Positions 7,277 through 16,018 are shown, numbered from the stretch's first letter. The stretch: 64,000 nucleotides of DNA from a virus (IMGVR_UViG_3300032286_000925:31386-95385), one strand, 5' to 3'. Translations and numbers: made by a program. Notes: generated by a model from the sequence alone, not told the origin.

Positions 7277-8098
7277 CTAAAAAATAAACCTTTCGTTGTC
7301 ATCTAGGTTTAAATAAACCTGAGACACCACCAACGGTTCCTTTGTTACAACTTTTCTATACATTAGATTTAGCACATCTGCCATTTTGTTCGGGTCAATA
7401 CCGATATGCTCCGCATATCCTAAAGATTTCTGAGTGATCATTCTCATCTCAACCATTGCTTTACCGTGGTCATAGTCAGTAGCAGAAGTATGTCCTACAA
7501 CACAACCCCAGTCCCTATAGACTTTTTTATTTAAACATATTGCTAAAGCGCAATACACAGAGTCAATACCCCAACCTAGATTTACTTTTTCAAACCCTCT
7601 ATCAAAATCCCCGGTTTCAAACATCCACTCGTAGAAGTCAAAAATAACCTCAGCTAACTTTCTGGACGTCGCTACCCATATACCATTGGTGTGTGTAGAC
7701 AAAACTAATCCAGGATGTTGCGTCGACCTTTCAATGGATGACCCATCCCAAGACCAAACATCTGCATCTGAAAAACAAGGAGCGTAAGCCCAGCAATCTG
7801 GATCCGATTCAAATAACGTTTCTACTTTTCTAGTTAGCCCCGCGTAATCTTTAAAAACGCCATCTCCGGCATTGAAAATAAAAACCGAATGATCTGTAGT
7901 TAAGAAATCTTTTATAGCATTATAAAAATGCCCTAGATACCAGACTCTATTAGCACGAATCCACCTCTCGTTTACATCCGAGTAACTCGAGTCGTTATAC
8001 ATTAAATAGTCAAGACCAGCGTTCGAGAGTTGTGTATCTATATCTAAAGAGTTTTGATATACCCTATTCCAAGATACACAGTAAGTTTTTGATGTCAT
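7277..8098 (-). CDS. Putative glycosyltransferase
   Basis: 273 residues from the ATG at 8098 (MTSKTYCVSWNRVYQNSLDI). It has FIFNAGDGVFKDY near residue 79 and VNLGWGIDSVYC near residue 172, reminiscent of GT-A enzymes, but no standard DxD is seen. I use ATG 8098 because TAGAAT lies 7 bp upstream of it (leaderless layout); the upstream TTG at 8122 overlaps that promoter. First gene of the sugar operon. Confidence 0.5.
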   Translation of the reverse strand: MTSKTYCVSWNRVYQNSLDIDTQLSNAGLDYLMYNDSSYSDVNERWIRANRVWYLGHFYNAIKDFLTTDHSVFIFNAGDGVFKDYAGLTRKVETLFESDPDCWAYAPCFSDADVWSWDGSSIERSTQHPGLVLSTHTNGIWVATSRKLAEVIFDFYEWMFETGDFDRGFEKVNLGWGIDSVYCALAICLNKKVYRDWGCVVGHTSATDYDHGKAMVEMRMITQKSLGYAEHIGIDPNKMADVLNLMYRKVVTKEPLVVSQVYLNLDDNERFIF

Positions 8099-8144
8099 AG
8101 TACCAATTCTATCTAAAGTCAAAAAGACCTATTTACTGTAAAAT
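8099..8144. promoter_or_regulatory. Divergent promoter pair
   Basis: Minus strand: TAGAAT (8111-8106), 7 bp, then the ATG at 8098, a leaderless layout. Plus strand: CTGTAAAAT (8136-8144) with -10 TAAAAT, followed by a 40-bp leader and GAAGGA before the GTG at 8183. The same two elements, similarly arranged, occur at 26074-26114. Confidence 0.5.
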
Positions 8145-8182
8145 AGAGGTACATACCAACTTTTATAGAAGGAATTAAGTAA

Positions 8183-11113
8183 GTGTCACGCCCTAAAAAG
8201 GGTGTGGGAGAGCACTCAAAACATAGACTTAGTAAAAAAGGACCGCTGTTACTCACAACGGCCTTTCTTGTTTTTTACCCAGTTTGCTTAACGCAAGCAG
8301 CTACTTCTTCTTTTCATCAAAAGAGTCAAGCAACTTCTTTGTCTTACGAGCAGCAGCTAGGTTTGCAAAAATACCCAGCACAAACAGCGCTAGGACTCCA
8401 GCACCAAAGCCTACCCAAAAACTATCAAGGTTTACAGTTATTAGCACAGTCATCTCCTTCAGTTGATGATTTCAATACTCTTAATACTACACTATCTAAG
8501 TACCAAACTCAACTTCAAACACTTATATCTAAAAAAGATACAAATCCGTCTTCGGAGCTTGATAAAGCCATTACTGACGTCGAAGCTAAGATATCTGACC
8601 TAGAAGAGAAGATAGCCAAGTTCACCCAAACCATCAATAGCGTCAAAAATGCCCAAACTACCCTTGCTAAAGCCTTACAAACCCTCTTAGAGAATCAAAA
8701 CAGCTTAAAAACGGCTCAAAACACCTTAGACAACGCTAAATCTAGTCTTTCAATAGCCACCAACGCTAAAAATACTCAAGACGCCATCACGACGGCATCA
8801 AAAGCAACTTTAGACTCTGCACAAGCAATCTATCAAGAGTCTTTAACTGAAAAAGAACTATCTGACGCATCTCTGACGCACCAGCAGACTATAACAGCAC
8901 AAGCACAACAAGGCGTCAATCAGGCACAAGCATCAGTTGACAATGCAACGGCAAACACCTTGGCGGCCCAAGCAACTTTAAACGAAGCGTCATCAAAAGT
9001 TGCAGCAGCCTCTGGAAATCTCATCAAAGCATCTATAAAGAAATCACAAGCACAGCAAGATCTAGAAGTTGCCTCATCCAAACTTCAAACGAAGCAGTCA
9101 GAAGTATCTGCTGCCAGGGAAACTTACAACCAAGTCACTATACAATACAACGAAACTTTAGACACATACACAACGGTCTATAACGAGTACCTGGATGCGC
9201 AAGAGACTGTAAACATTACACGAATCAACCTCCAAGAAGCGACTAACCAGCTCAACCAAGCACAGTCAGACTATGACAATCTACTTATTCCTGACCCAAC
9301 GTGGACTCCACTTACTTACGAACAAGAGCACGAACGCTTAGTTCCAACCACCACCATTGTTCCAGTTACAACCACAACCCTTACAGGCGGCCTAACCGCT
9401 GACGTATTCAACCGAAATGGTTACAATAACGCTCCACCACTACCTACCTCAAACGAACGACCTATCTACACAACCATAGTTCCAGACATCAACTTCAACT
9501 GGGGTTCAGGACAGGTCTTCAACTCAGGTAGAAGCGAAGATGTCATTGTACGTTTCACGGGAAACATTTCATTCCCGACCTCTGGCAACTACCAGTTCTA
9601 CTCACCAGCAGATGACGGAACTATTCTCCAAATCGACGGAGTTCAGATTATCAGCGACTGGCGAGACAAAGGTGGAGGCGGTTCTACCTCTGCACCAGTT
9701 TATTTTGAAGGCGGTTCTACCCACAGCATCACCCTTTACTACTACGAGAATGGTGGCGGAGCTAACGTCTGGCTTTATTACTACACCCCACAGACAGGTT
9801 ATGTTCTAGTTCCGCCATCTTACCTAGGTACAACATCTACCACTACAACTACCTACGTTGAACAAACTGTTTGGGACTACGAAACCTACTACACCACAGA
9901 GGTAGTCCCTGGACAAGTCCACCCACTAATCCACGACCCTGCTCTACTGCCTAACCTACGGAACGCACAAATCTATTACGACGCAACCGTTCTTGCTAAC
10001 CAGCAAGCAGAAGAAGACTGGCAGATAGCACAAGACAATCAACAGCAAGCAGCCCAAGATTCCCTAGCAGCCTATTACCTACTTATAGATACTGCCACCA
10101 CTCTTAACGCCCTTTCTTCAGAACTGGACGTCGACCAAAACGCATTCAATCAAGCTCAGTCAGCTTATAACCAAGCAGACTCTGAGAATGAGGTGGCTCA
10201 AACTAACTTAGATAGCGCTGTAAATGTGAAATCAGTAGCTCAGCAAACTTTTAACGAAGCCGATTCAAACTTAAACACAGCAAACTCCCAGCTTCAGGCA
10301 GCTCAAAGTACTTATAGCACAGAAAGCAGGAAAAGTCAAGAGAATCAAACTTCAAACGAACAAGTTTCATTAAAAGTTATATCTAATAAGACTATTTTAG
10401 ATAACCAACAAGAAGAATATAATAAAAACACTATAGCTTTGGAGTTAGCAACTTCTAACGAAGCTTCAGCGCAAGGTGTAGTTCAGAGCTCTCAAGATGC
10501 AGTCAACCAAGCTCAGATTCTTGTAGACACAAGCGTCCAAGAAAAAGCAACGGCAGAAACGGATCTACAGGCAGCTGAAACTTCTAACGAAACCTCATTC
10601 AACAATGCCCAAGAGGTAGCCTCAGGACTCCCAACTTTGCTTGACACAGCCGATACCATACTAAACACACCTAGAGGTTCTCAGGAGATTCCTACTGACC
10701 TTACAGCAGATAACCTTATAGACGTCGACCTAACGCAAGTTGACCCTACAGAGCTAACAGAAGCACAAGCAGAGCAACTTGTAGAAGCTGCCCTTGTTGT
10801 CTTTGAAACAGCCACAGAAGGCTCAGCAGAGTACGAACAAGCTCTTGACGCACTTGCACTTGCAGCTCAACAGGACGACATTGTTGTTGACGAAGCTCTA
10901 GCATCCATCCCAGGTGTTGGACAAGCAGCACAAGCAGCAGTAGCAGTATTGAACGCTATTGGAAACTTAGGTGCTGACATCTCACCAAAGAAGCGTAAGC
11001 AGGCTCAGAACCTAGTTGTAACCACCCTTGTTGTTGGACAAATTGCCCAGACAGCAGCCCTAGCTACCGCCAGTGCAGGCGGTTCATCTAATAGAACTAC
11101 AAGGAGAAAATAA
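8183..11113 (+). CDS. PA14-domain coiled-coil surface/virion protein
   Basis: 976 residues from a GTG start with GAAGGA upstream. Residues about 20-41 (LLLTTAFLVFYPVCLTQAA) look like a signal peptide or membrane anchor. Residues 85-365 are an Ala/Gln/Asn-rich coiled coil. Residues about 400-537 form a PA14 domain (DVFNRNGY, then FTGNISFPTSGNYQFYSPAD and DDGTILQIDG), which in adhesins and glycosidases binds sugars. A second coiled coil covers about 590-810, followed by an Ala-rich acidic segment and a basic TRRK end. It probably binds host glycans as a fibre or a secreted adhesin. It overlaps the next gene by 1 bp and so shares an operon with the lysis-type genes. Confidence 0.7.
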   Translation: MSRPKKGVGEHSKHRLSKKGPLLLTTAFLVFYPVCLTQAATSSFHQKSQATSLSYEQQLGLQKYPAQTALGLQHQSLPKNYQGLQLLAQSSPSVDDFNTLNTTLSKYQTQLQTLISKKDTNPSSELDKAITDVEAKISDLEEKIAKFTQTINSVKNAQTTLAKALQTLLENQNSLKTAQNTLDNAKSSLSIATNAKNTQDAITTASKATLDSAQAIYQESLTEKELSDASLTHQQTITAQAQQGVNQAQASVDNATANTLAAQATLNEASSKVAAASGNLIKASIKKSQAQQDLEVASSKLQTKQSEVSAARETYNQVTIQYNETLDTYTTVYNEYLDAQETVNITRINLQEATNQLNQAQSDYDNLLIPDPTWTPLTYEQEHERLVPTTTIVPVTTTTLTGGLTADVFNRNGYNNAPPLPTSNERPIYTTIVPDINFNWGSGQVFNSGRSEDVIVRFTGNISFPTSGNYQFYSPADDGTILQIDGVQIISDWRDKGGGGSTSAPVYFEGGSTHSITLYYYENGGGANVWLYYYTPQTGYVLVPPSYLGTTSTTTTTYVEQTVWDYETYYTTEVVPGQVHPLIHDPALLPNLRNAQIYYDATVLANQQAEEDWQIAQDNQQQAAQDSLAAYYLLIDTATTLNALSSELDVDQNAFNQAQSAYNQADSENEVAQTNLDSAVNVKSVAQQTFNEADSNLNTANSQLQAAQSTYSTESRKSQENQTSNEQVSLKVISNKTILDNQQEEYNKNTIALELATSNEASAQGVVQSSQDAVNQAQILVDTSVQEKATAETDLQAAETSNETSFNNAQEVASGLPTLLDTADTILNTPRGSQEIPTDLTADNLIDVDLTQVDPTELTEAQAEQLVEAALVVFETATEGSAEYEQALDALALAAQQDDIVVDEALASIPGVGQAAQAAVAVLNAIGNLGADISPKKRKQAQNLVVTTLVVGQIAQTAALATASAGGSSNRTTRRK

Positions 11114-11409
11114 TGAAATTATTCGCAAACGTAATACTACGAGTAGTAGCCACATTCGTAGCGTCTGCACTAGGCGTTATCGGTGCTGGCTCTGTTGCTG
11201 GCTCTGTAAGCGGTGTTGATATCCCAATCTGGTTTAGCGCAATCATGGGAGGAATCATGGCGGTTGCTAAGGTTGTCGAGCTTCTCTCTCTAGCGTTCCT
11301 AGAAGATGGAAAACTCAGCCGAGAAGAAATCAACGCTGCTTTTCGCCAGACCACCAAAATCAAAGACATTGACGAAACCACTTCAACAAGCAAGAAAGAG
11401 AAAGAATAA
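11113..11409 (+). CDS. Holin-like small membrane protein (copy 1)
   Basis: 98 residues with two hydrophobic segments (about residues 8-34 and 37-62), a short loop, and a charged tail (DGKLSREEINAAF, then KKEKE). It is a clear paralogue of the protein at 21898-22167 (shared MKL start, GxIGA/AAGSI-like segment, DGKL-x2-EEIN-x2-F). Position two genes before a peptidoglycan peptidase suggests holin or antiholin; function not proven. Confidence 0.55.
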   Translation: MKLFANVILRVVATFVASALGVIGAGSVAGSVSGVDIPIWFSAIMGGIMAVAKVVELLSLAFLEDGKLSREEINAAFRQTTKIKDIDETTSTSKKEKE

Positions 11410-11603
11410 TGAAGAAAATAACAAAGTTCCTAGGGGAACTTTTCAAAGACCTACTTGACCAAGCGTGGACCCTACTAGGTCTAGCGTTGGGTTGGGTGCT
11501 TCTAGAAGGTTCTGCCAGAGATATCGTAGGTAAGTTGATTGGAATTACCCTACTTATTTGGGTTCTGACCTTCCCTATCCGTCGTGGCAAAGACGACGAA
11601 TAA
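11409..11603 (+). CDS. Small membrane protein
   Basis: 64 residues, starting 1 bp inside the stop of the holin-like gene. An amphipathic N terminus (MKKITKFLGELFKDLLDQAW) precedes two hydrophobic stretches (about residues 20-33 and 41-55) and a charged end (RRGKDDE). Could be the partner of the holin-like protein. Confidence 0.6.
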   Translation: MKKITKFLGELFKDLLDQAWTLLGLALGWVLLEGSARDIVGKLIGITLLIWVLTFPIRRGKDDE

Positions 11604-11624
11604 ATCAGCAAATTCTAATGGTCT

Positions 11625-11636
11625 TACAATAGAACT
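11625..11636 (+). promoter_or_regulatory. Leaderless -10 element
   Basis: TACAAT (11625-11630) ends 6 bp before the ATG at 11637, and no ribosome-binding site is seen, consistent with a leaderless transcript. No clear -35. Confidence 0.45.
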
Positions 11637-12707
11637 ATGCCTAATTTGAATCCAGAAGAGCGCGACCTCGCTAATGCGTTGATTCTACTCGCTGACAAGT
11701 ACGGGAAGTTTAATGAAGACGAGACTGGCATCTGGGCTGGCTACGAGTCAGCCGAAGCAAACGAAGTTGCAGGTATTGGCGTAAAGTGCTCCAACTGCGT
11801 TCTTTACAGAGGTGGCTCTGAATGCGCTATTATCTCAGCAGAAGTAGAGCCAGACGGTAAGTGTCGATTTGCTGTTATCCCTGATGGCGTAGTTGTTGTT
11901 GCAACAGCAGGCTCAAAGCCATCACCTAAAAAAGATCAAATAAAAGGTTCTGACAAGAACAAAGAAGGCTCTGCCGATACAGGCAAAGGAGTTACTTTTA
12001 CTCCAGAGATTACTAAGGCTCTTGAGAAGAAAGTTGCTGACCACAACGCCAAGGCAAAGAATGGCCGCAAGGTTACGCTTGCAAAACTAAAAGCAGTTTA
12101 CCGTCGTGGAGCAGGTGCATTCTCTTCAAGCCACCGCCCAGACCAGAACCGCAACTCATGGGCTATGGCTCGCGTCAATGCTTTCTTAAAGCTTGTTCGC
12201 TCAGGTAAACCTAACAACCCTAAGTATGTTCAGGACAACGACTTACTACCTAAACTTCATCCTCGTAGCACCGAAACTGCCACAATGAATCCATTACTGG
12301 CGTCTATGGTATTCGCTCTAGACGATGACTCTTGTCCACCAGCTACCCAAGACATTGCTGTAAACCTTGCTAATAGAGAAAAGGCAATAGAAACTGCTGG
12401 CTATGGGCCACTAAATCCTAATGAACCAAATGAAGAGTTTTGGCAAGATAAGGCTGATCGCTGGTCAATCCCTGTCACCGAAGCAAAGAAAAGTGTGTGC
12501 GGCAACTGCGTAATGTTTATTCGCACACCAAAGATGTTGGACTGTATTGAAGGCGGAATCTCTGCCGGCGACTCTGGTCAGCAAAACGCATGGGACGCTA
12601 TCGATCAAGCAGAGCTTGGCTATTGTGAAGCATTTGATTTTAAATGTGCTTCATCAAGAACTTGTAATGCATGGGTTGTTGGTGGTCCAATCACCGAAGA
12701 AAACTAA
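11637..12707 (+). CDS. Mosaic Cys-rich virion-type protein
   Basis: 356 residues of at least three modules. Residues about 45-85 hold CSNC-x7-C-x9-C, a motif joined to prohead protease or capsid proteins in other phages. Residues about 120-205 (GRKVTLAKLKAVYRRGAGAF, SSSHRPDQNRNSWAMARVNA, NPKYVQDNDLLP) match a segment usually at the C end of actinophage head or protease proteins. Residues about 265-350 have CGNCVMF and five further Cys in the pattern of small Fe-S or zinc virion proteins of T4-like phages. These are normally separate proteins. It lies between membrane proteins and an M23 peptidase. Role probably structural. Confidence 0.55.
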   Translation: MPNLNPEERDLANALILLADKYGKFNEDETGIWAGYESAEANEVAGIGVKCSNCVLYRGGSECAIISAEVEPDGKCRFAVIPDGVVVVATAGSKPSPKKDQIKGSDKNKEGSADTGKGVTFTPEITKALEKKVADHNAKAKNGRKVTLAKLKAVYRRGAGAFSSSHRPDQNRNSWAMARVNAFLKLVRSGKPNNPKYVQDNDLLPKLHPRSTETATMNPLLASMVFALDDDSCPPATQDIAVNLANREKAIETAGYGPLNPNEPNEEFWQDKADRWSIPVTEAKKSVCGNCVMFIRTPKMLDCIEGGISAGDSGQQNAWDAIDQAELGYCEAFDFKCASSRTCNAWVVGGPITEEN

Positions 12708-12731
12708 TCAACTAACTAAGGAAAAACATTT

Positions 12732-13229
12732 ATGTCAGAAAAAACTGTAGTTTACATTGAGCCATTCCCAAAGAACAAGCGTGGAGATGGATTCAAGAAC
12801 TTTGCTTCATACCGTACTAACCCACACCGTGGCGTTGACTGGTCAGTTGCTGGCGGTCTTAAGATTAAGGCTATTACAAGCGGAACAGTTATGGAAGTTG
12901 GCGAGACTAAGGTTTTGGGTAACTACCTAATCCAGTCTACATACGATGGTCACTTCATCCTTTACGCACACTTCCAGGTTCCATCAACTCTAAAGCAGGG
13001 TGAAAAGGTCGAGGCTGGAAAGACCATTGTTGGTCTAGTAGGAACAACCGGAACCGCAAGTACCGGAAACCACCTTCACGTCACCTATGGTGTTAAGAAG
13101 AACCTTATCACTGCTGGTATCGAAGACCTACGCGACTTGTTCGCAGTACTTGACGCAGCACCTAAGAAGTCTGTTGTATCTAAGGTTGCGTCAGCAGTAA
13201 AGAAGGTAGTGCCTACCAAGAAGGCATAA
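12732..13229 (+). CDS. M23 metallopeptidase (endolysin candidate)
   Basis: 165 residues, LytM/M23 fold. Zinc ligands H32 and D36 (HRGVDW) and H116 (NHLHV, with H114) are present, with the AHF motif at 79-81. The family cleaves peptidoglycan cross-bridges; here it would serve lysis or entry. A basic tail (AVKKVVPTKKA) could bind the cell wall. AAGGA lies upstream of the ATG. It is the last gene of the plus-strand operon, before a terminator. Confidence 0.85.
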   Translation: MSEKTVVYIEPFPKNKRGDGFKNFASYRTNPHRGVDWSVAGGLKIKAITSGTVMEVGETKVLGNYLIQSTYDGHFILYAHFQVPSTLKQGEKVEAGKTIVGLVGTTGTASTGNHLHVTYGVKKNLITAGIEDLRDLFAVLDAAPKKSVVSKVASAVKKVVPTKKA

Positions 13230-13285
13230 TAAGCTAGCCCGGAGATAAAGGTGTATTTGAACACGTAATAAACCTGACCGGTAGA

Positions 13286-13323
13286 AAGAAACCCCCATCT
13301 GACGAGGTTGGGGGTTTTCTTTA
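13286..13323. terminator. Bidirectional terminator
   Basis: AAACCCCCA pairs with TGGGGGTTT around a short loop; a T-run follows on the plus strand and an A-rich GAAAGAAA precedes, giving U-runs on both strands. It ends the M23 operon and the minus-strand nuclease gene. Confidence 0.85.
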
Positions 13324-13324
13324 T

Positions 13325-13993
13325 TTATTGATATTTAAAAGCAGACTTTGCTTGTAGGTATGCTTCTTTTATACGTTCATCTAGCATCCCCTTGGGGCAT
13401 GAGTAAACCCAATTAGAAGAAGAGTGGTATTCATAAGCACTTCCACCATTAGTCCCAATATTAGACATTACTCTGTAGTTATCAAAAGTAAACCTATTCC
13501 AAACTTCTGTCACATTTACGGTATTGTTGAGTACAGGCTTATCATTCACCATTTGAAACTCAGAGATTTCAACAACTGGATTTCGGTAGCCATACTTTTT
13601 TTGATAGAGTATGTGACTTAAATTCATATACCCATCATGGTGTCCAAAATTTGGTAGATTTCCCAAGAATAATAATCCACTAGAGTTAGGTTCAATATTA
13701 TAAGATTGAGTTTTTACTGGCAACAGATTAGAAGCAAAAATCTTACGGATAAGCTCATGTTCTTCTTCAGAATACTCATGCTTGACTTCTACCCAAGTAT
13801 CAAAATCTTTAAGATAAAAATCAGGCAAATAAGATAGTTCTTCTTCTTCAAATATAGTGGAGAATCTTTCATACTCGTATTCCCATCTGATGTCTAAAGC
13901 ATCAAAGAATACCGCCCATCTAGCTTCTAATCTAGACCTAAATAATACTCCAGAATATTCAGTAGGTTTAACATTCAAAGAATACTTAGCCAT
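13325..13993 (-). CDS. PD-(D/E)XK nuclease-like protein
   Basis: 222 residues from the ATG at 13993 (GGGGGA upstream; TTG 14008 is less likely). The N-terminal half has FRSRLEARWAVFFDAL, then YLPDFYLKDFDTWVEVKHEY: Glu, PDF and ExK in the order of the restriction-endonuclease-like fold. Common in actinophages; may degrade host DNA or act in recombination. The C-terminal half is not recognised. Confidence 0.7.
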   Translation of the reverse strand: MAKYSLNVKPTEYSGVLFRSRLEARWAVFFDALDIRWEYEYERFSTIFEEEELSYLPDFYLKDFDTWVEVKHEYSEEEHELIRKIFASNLLPVKTQSYNIEPNSSGLLFLGNLPNFGHHDGYMNLSHILYQKKYGYRNPVVEISEFQMVNDKPVLNNTVNVTEVWNRFTFDNYRVMSNIGTNGGSAYEYHSSSNWVYSCPKGMLDERIKEAYLQAKSAFKYQ

Positions 13994-14315
13994 TCTTAGG
14001 TCCCCCAATCATACTGCTAACGCTACTACTAAATGGCTTATATATGTTATGCATCATAGCATCATAAGTCCCATCGTCAGGTATAGGTTGTATAGCTAAA
14101 ATAGCCGAGTACGGAATAAACACAAAACCATCTTCCCACTCCTCAACTATGTTATTAGTTTCTGTTTCAATCTCCATACCATTTGACGTAGACACACCAA
14201 CTAAGTCAAGAAAGTCTACAGTTGCAACGTAATAAGTTTTACGCCCAGGTAAGAGAATAGTTATTTTACTGCCTTCAGGAAATAGGTCCTGAACCTTTTT
14301 GTTTTGAATCACCAT
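13986..14315 (-). CDS. Hypothetical protein
   Basis: 109 residues, mostly beta (SKITILLPGRKTYYVATVDF), with an acidic middle and a low-complexity Ser/Gly end. It overlaps the nuclease gene start by 8 bp. No family recognised. Confidence 0.55.
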   Translation of the reverse strand: MVIQNKKVQDLFPEGSKITILLPGRKTYYVATVDFLDLVGVSTSNGMEIETETNNIVEEWEDGFVFIPYSAILAIQPIPDDGTYDAMMHNIYKPFSSSVSSMIGGPKNG

Positions 14316-14327
14316 GATTCCTTTCTA

Positions 14328-14732
14328 TTAGTCTTCCGACCCATTTTCTAGGGCCCATCTTATATCTTGCCAATCAAAGTATATCGAATTAGCATCCGGA
14401 AATACTAAACTATGCATCGTTTGGAAGTAGTGGAGGTTGCCCTCGGTATCAATAATTCCTAGCGGACTTACATCTCGAATCTCAACTAAAGTACATAACT
14501 CTTCATCGTAGTCGTCAGACACTCCATCAAGCTCATCTTCATCAGGAAGATTAAACTGGTTAACATATACCGACTTATTAACTTCAAAGTACGGAGATAG
14601 TATCTTGCTAAAGACATTAAACTTTAGTGGCCTCCAACTGTCATAGAACTCGTCCTTGCGTGTCTTATCGAAATCTTCCCAATCATCAGGGTTGATTACC
14701 ACAATGTCTCTGTGTAATGGTTTAAATGTCAT
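14328..14732 (-). CDS. Hypothetical acidic protein
   Basis: 134 residues, rich in Asp and aromatic residues (DIVVINPDDWEDFDKTRKDE, DEDELDGVSDDYDEE). No motif recognised. Part of a run of minus-strand genes ending at the 13.3-kb terminator; DNA mimicry is only a guess from its acidity. Confidence 0.5.
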   Translation of the reverse strand: MTFKPLHRDIVVINPDDWEDFDKTRKDEFYDSWRPLKFNVFSKILSPYFEVNKSVYVNQFNLPDEDELDGVSDDYDEELCTLVEIRDVSPLGIIDTEGNLHYFQTMHSLVFPDANSIYFDWQDIRWALENGSED

Positions 14733-14740
14733 TATGTCTC

Positions 14741-15217
14741 TTAACTAACGTGCGTTACCCAATAGTAGTTACACTTCTCACAACAAGGTTCATTGTCCGG
14801 GTCTTCCAATGAATCGAAGAACTGGAAGTAGTAAACTGGATCTTTTTTGTAAAGGTTTGCTTTGTGTGTAGCCATAACTCTAAAACTCTTTTCGTGGTCA
14901 TGGAACCAGTTAGGTAACCCATCACCCCACGACTCAGTGTTAGCGAGGAATAGTTTTGTGATGTTGGCAACATTATTCTCTGTCTTTATGCCACGTTTAT
15001 TTGCTTCATCAACGCAAGCCATTACGTAAGACAGCAACGCCTTCTCGTGACCTCTCCACATCTTTACTGCAGGGTGATTGCGCCATCCGGCTTTAGGGTC
15101 GTCATTACTAAGGACGTTGAGGATTTGATATCCCTCAAGGATTTGCTTGTTGAGGCGTTTGTTATCTAGCACCTCTGCGGACTTGTTGAAGTCCTTGTAC
15201 GGTAGAAATGTTTGCAT
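14741..15217 (-). CDS. Pyrimidine-dimer glycosylase-like (MSMEG_6728 type) protein
   Basis: 158 residues opening with MQTFLPYKDFNKSAEVLDNK, then RLNKQ and HPAVKMWRGHEKALLSYVMA, the signature of the MSMEG_6728/pyrimidine dimer DNA glycosylase family in actinobacteria. The C terminus adds CCEKCNYYW, a possible zinc site. Likely acts on damaged or modified DNA. Expressed from its own leaderless promoter. Confidence 0.7.
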   Translation of the reverse strand: MQTFLPYKDFNKSAEVLDNKRLNKQILEGYQILNVLSNDDPKAGWRNHPAVKMWRGHEKALLSYVMACVDEANKRGIKTENNVANITKLFLANTESWGDGLPNWFHDHEKSFRVMATHKANLYKKDPVYYFQFFDSLEDPDNEPCCEKCNYYWVTHVS

Positions 15218-15252
15218 ACTTATACCTTACTGACGTCGACGATTCTTGTCAA
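15218..15252 (-). promoter_or_regulatory. Leaderless promoter with palindromic spacer
   Basis: Minus strand: TTGACA (15252-15247), 17-bp spacer, TAAGGT (15229-15224), 6 bp, ATG at 15217. The spacer holds CGTCGACGTC (palindrome core GTCGAC). The same arrangement occurs at 18375-18409, suggesting a shared operator. Confidence 0.75.
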
Positions 15253-15262
15253 GTCCAAAATC

Positions 15263-15294
15263 GGAAAAACCCCCGAACCGAAGTCCGAGGGTTT
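15263..15294 (-). terminator. Rho-independent terminator with UUCG loop
   Basis: On the minus strand a 12-bp stem (AAACCCTCGGAC with GTTCGGGGGTTT, two G-U pairs) closes a TTCG tetraloop and is followed by T-rich sequence. It separates the thioredoxin operon from the promoter of the next gene. Confidence 0.8.
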
Positions 15295-15379
15295 CTCCTA
15301 GAAAGGAATTACAAATGTGAAACAACACACAGCACGGGAACCACTCCGTACATTTATATTCTACTACAAAAACACAAGA

Positions 15380-15697
15380 CTACAGGAAGTTTTGCACTTC
15401 TTTAACAAGTCCAGGCTTTGGTTTTGCACCAATGATTGTATTGACAATCTCACCATTTTTGTATATAAGAATAGTTGGAATAGAAGAGATGCCAAATCTT
15501 TCCAAAAGAAGAGGCTCTTCATCAGCATTAACTTTTACAATCTTTAGCTGCCCAGCATACTCTTCAGCAAGTTCATTAAGGATTGGAGCAACCATCCGAC
15601 AAGGACCACACCAAGTAGCCCAGAAATCGACAAGTACCAACCCAGAAGCATTAACCACTTCTTCAGTGTATTCATCAGTTTTTATGTCCTTAATCAT
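15380..15697 (-). CDS. Thioredoxin
   Basis: 105 residues from the ATG at 15697; the longer reading frame adds nothing typical. The active site WCGPC is at residues 29-33, with the cis-proline loop SSIPT near residue 72. It reduces disulfides and would regenerate the class II ribonucleotide reductase encoded at 22.8-24.8 kb. It overlaps the upstream membrane-protein gene by 8 bp. Confidence 0.9.
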   Translation of the reverse strand: MIKDIKTDEYTEEVVNASGLVLVDFWATWCGPCRMVAPILNELAEEYAGQLKIVKVNADEEPLLLERFGISSIPTILIYKNGEIVNTIIGAKPKPGLVKEVQNFL

Positions 15698-15893
15698 TTT
15701 CGTGCCAATCTCTATCCATTTTTGTCTGGCTACCAAATGTCAAAGCAACCATAAGCATAGATACAAGTATAACAAACGGTTGAAAATACCACCAGTTCAC
15801 CCCGGTACCAGACGACACAATACTTGCGATTGTCTCGTGATACCCAAACCAAAACAAAAAGGCAAACAAAGCATCTTTATTTATTTTTCCCAT
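15690..15893 (-). CDS. Small membrane protein
   Basis: 67 residues from ATG 15893 (MGKINKDALFAFLFWFGYHE). Two hydrophobic segments (about residues 8-25 and 32-52) and a polar end. It overlaps both neighbours, as expected in this operon of tiny genes. Function unknown. Confidence 0.55.
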   Translation of the reverse strand: MGKINKDALFAFLFWFGYHETIASIVSSGTGVNWWYFQPFVILVSMLMVALTFGSQTKMDRDWHEND

Positions 15894-16018
15894 GCGCACA
15901 CGCTTTCTGAGTGACTTCCACTCAAATCTTGATAAGTAACAACACCACACTTGTAGTGCTGAATTGCATACATTAATCCAATAAGACTAATGAATATTAC
16001 CATAGTAGTGATTACCAT
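15881..16018 (-). CDS. Very small membrane protein
   Basis: 45 residues from ATG 16018 (MVITTMVIFISLIGLMYAI), one membrane helix followed by a short tail with two Cys (CGVV, SVCAW). The frame extends further upstream without typical coding, so the internal ATG with GAGG upstream is preferred. Confidence 0.5.
   Translation of the reverse strand: MVITTMVIFISLIGLMYAIQHYKCGVVTYQDLSGSHSESVCAWEK

Noticed and set aside
15317-15547. Plus-strand frame with a fair AAAGGA site before a GTG
   Set aside because: It runs antisense into the thioredoxin gene, whose active-site motif is clear, and shows no recognisable protein features.
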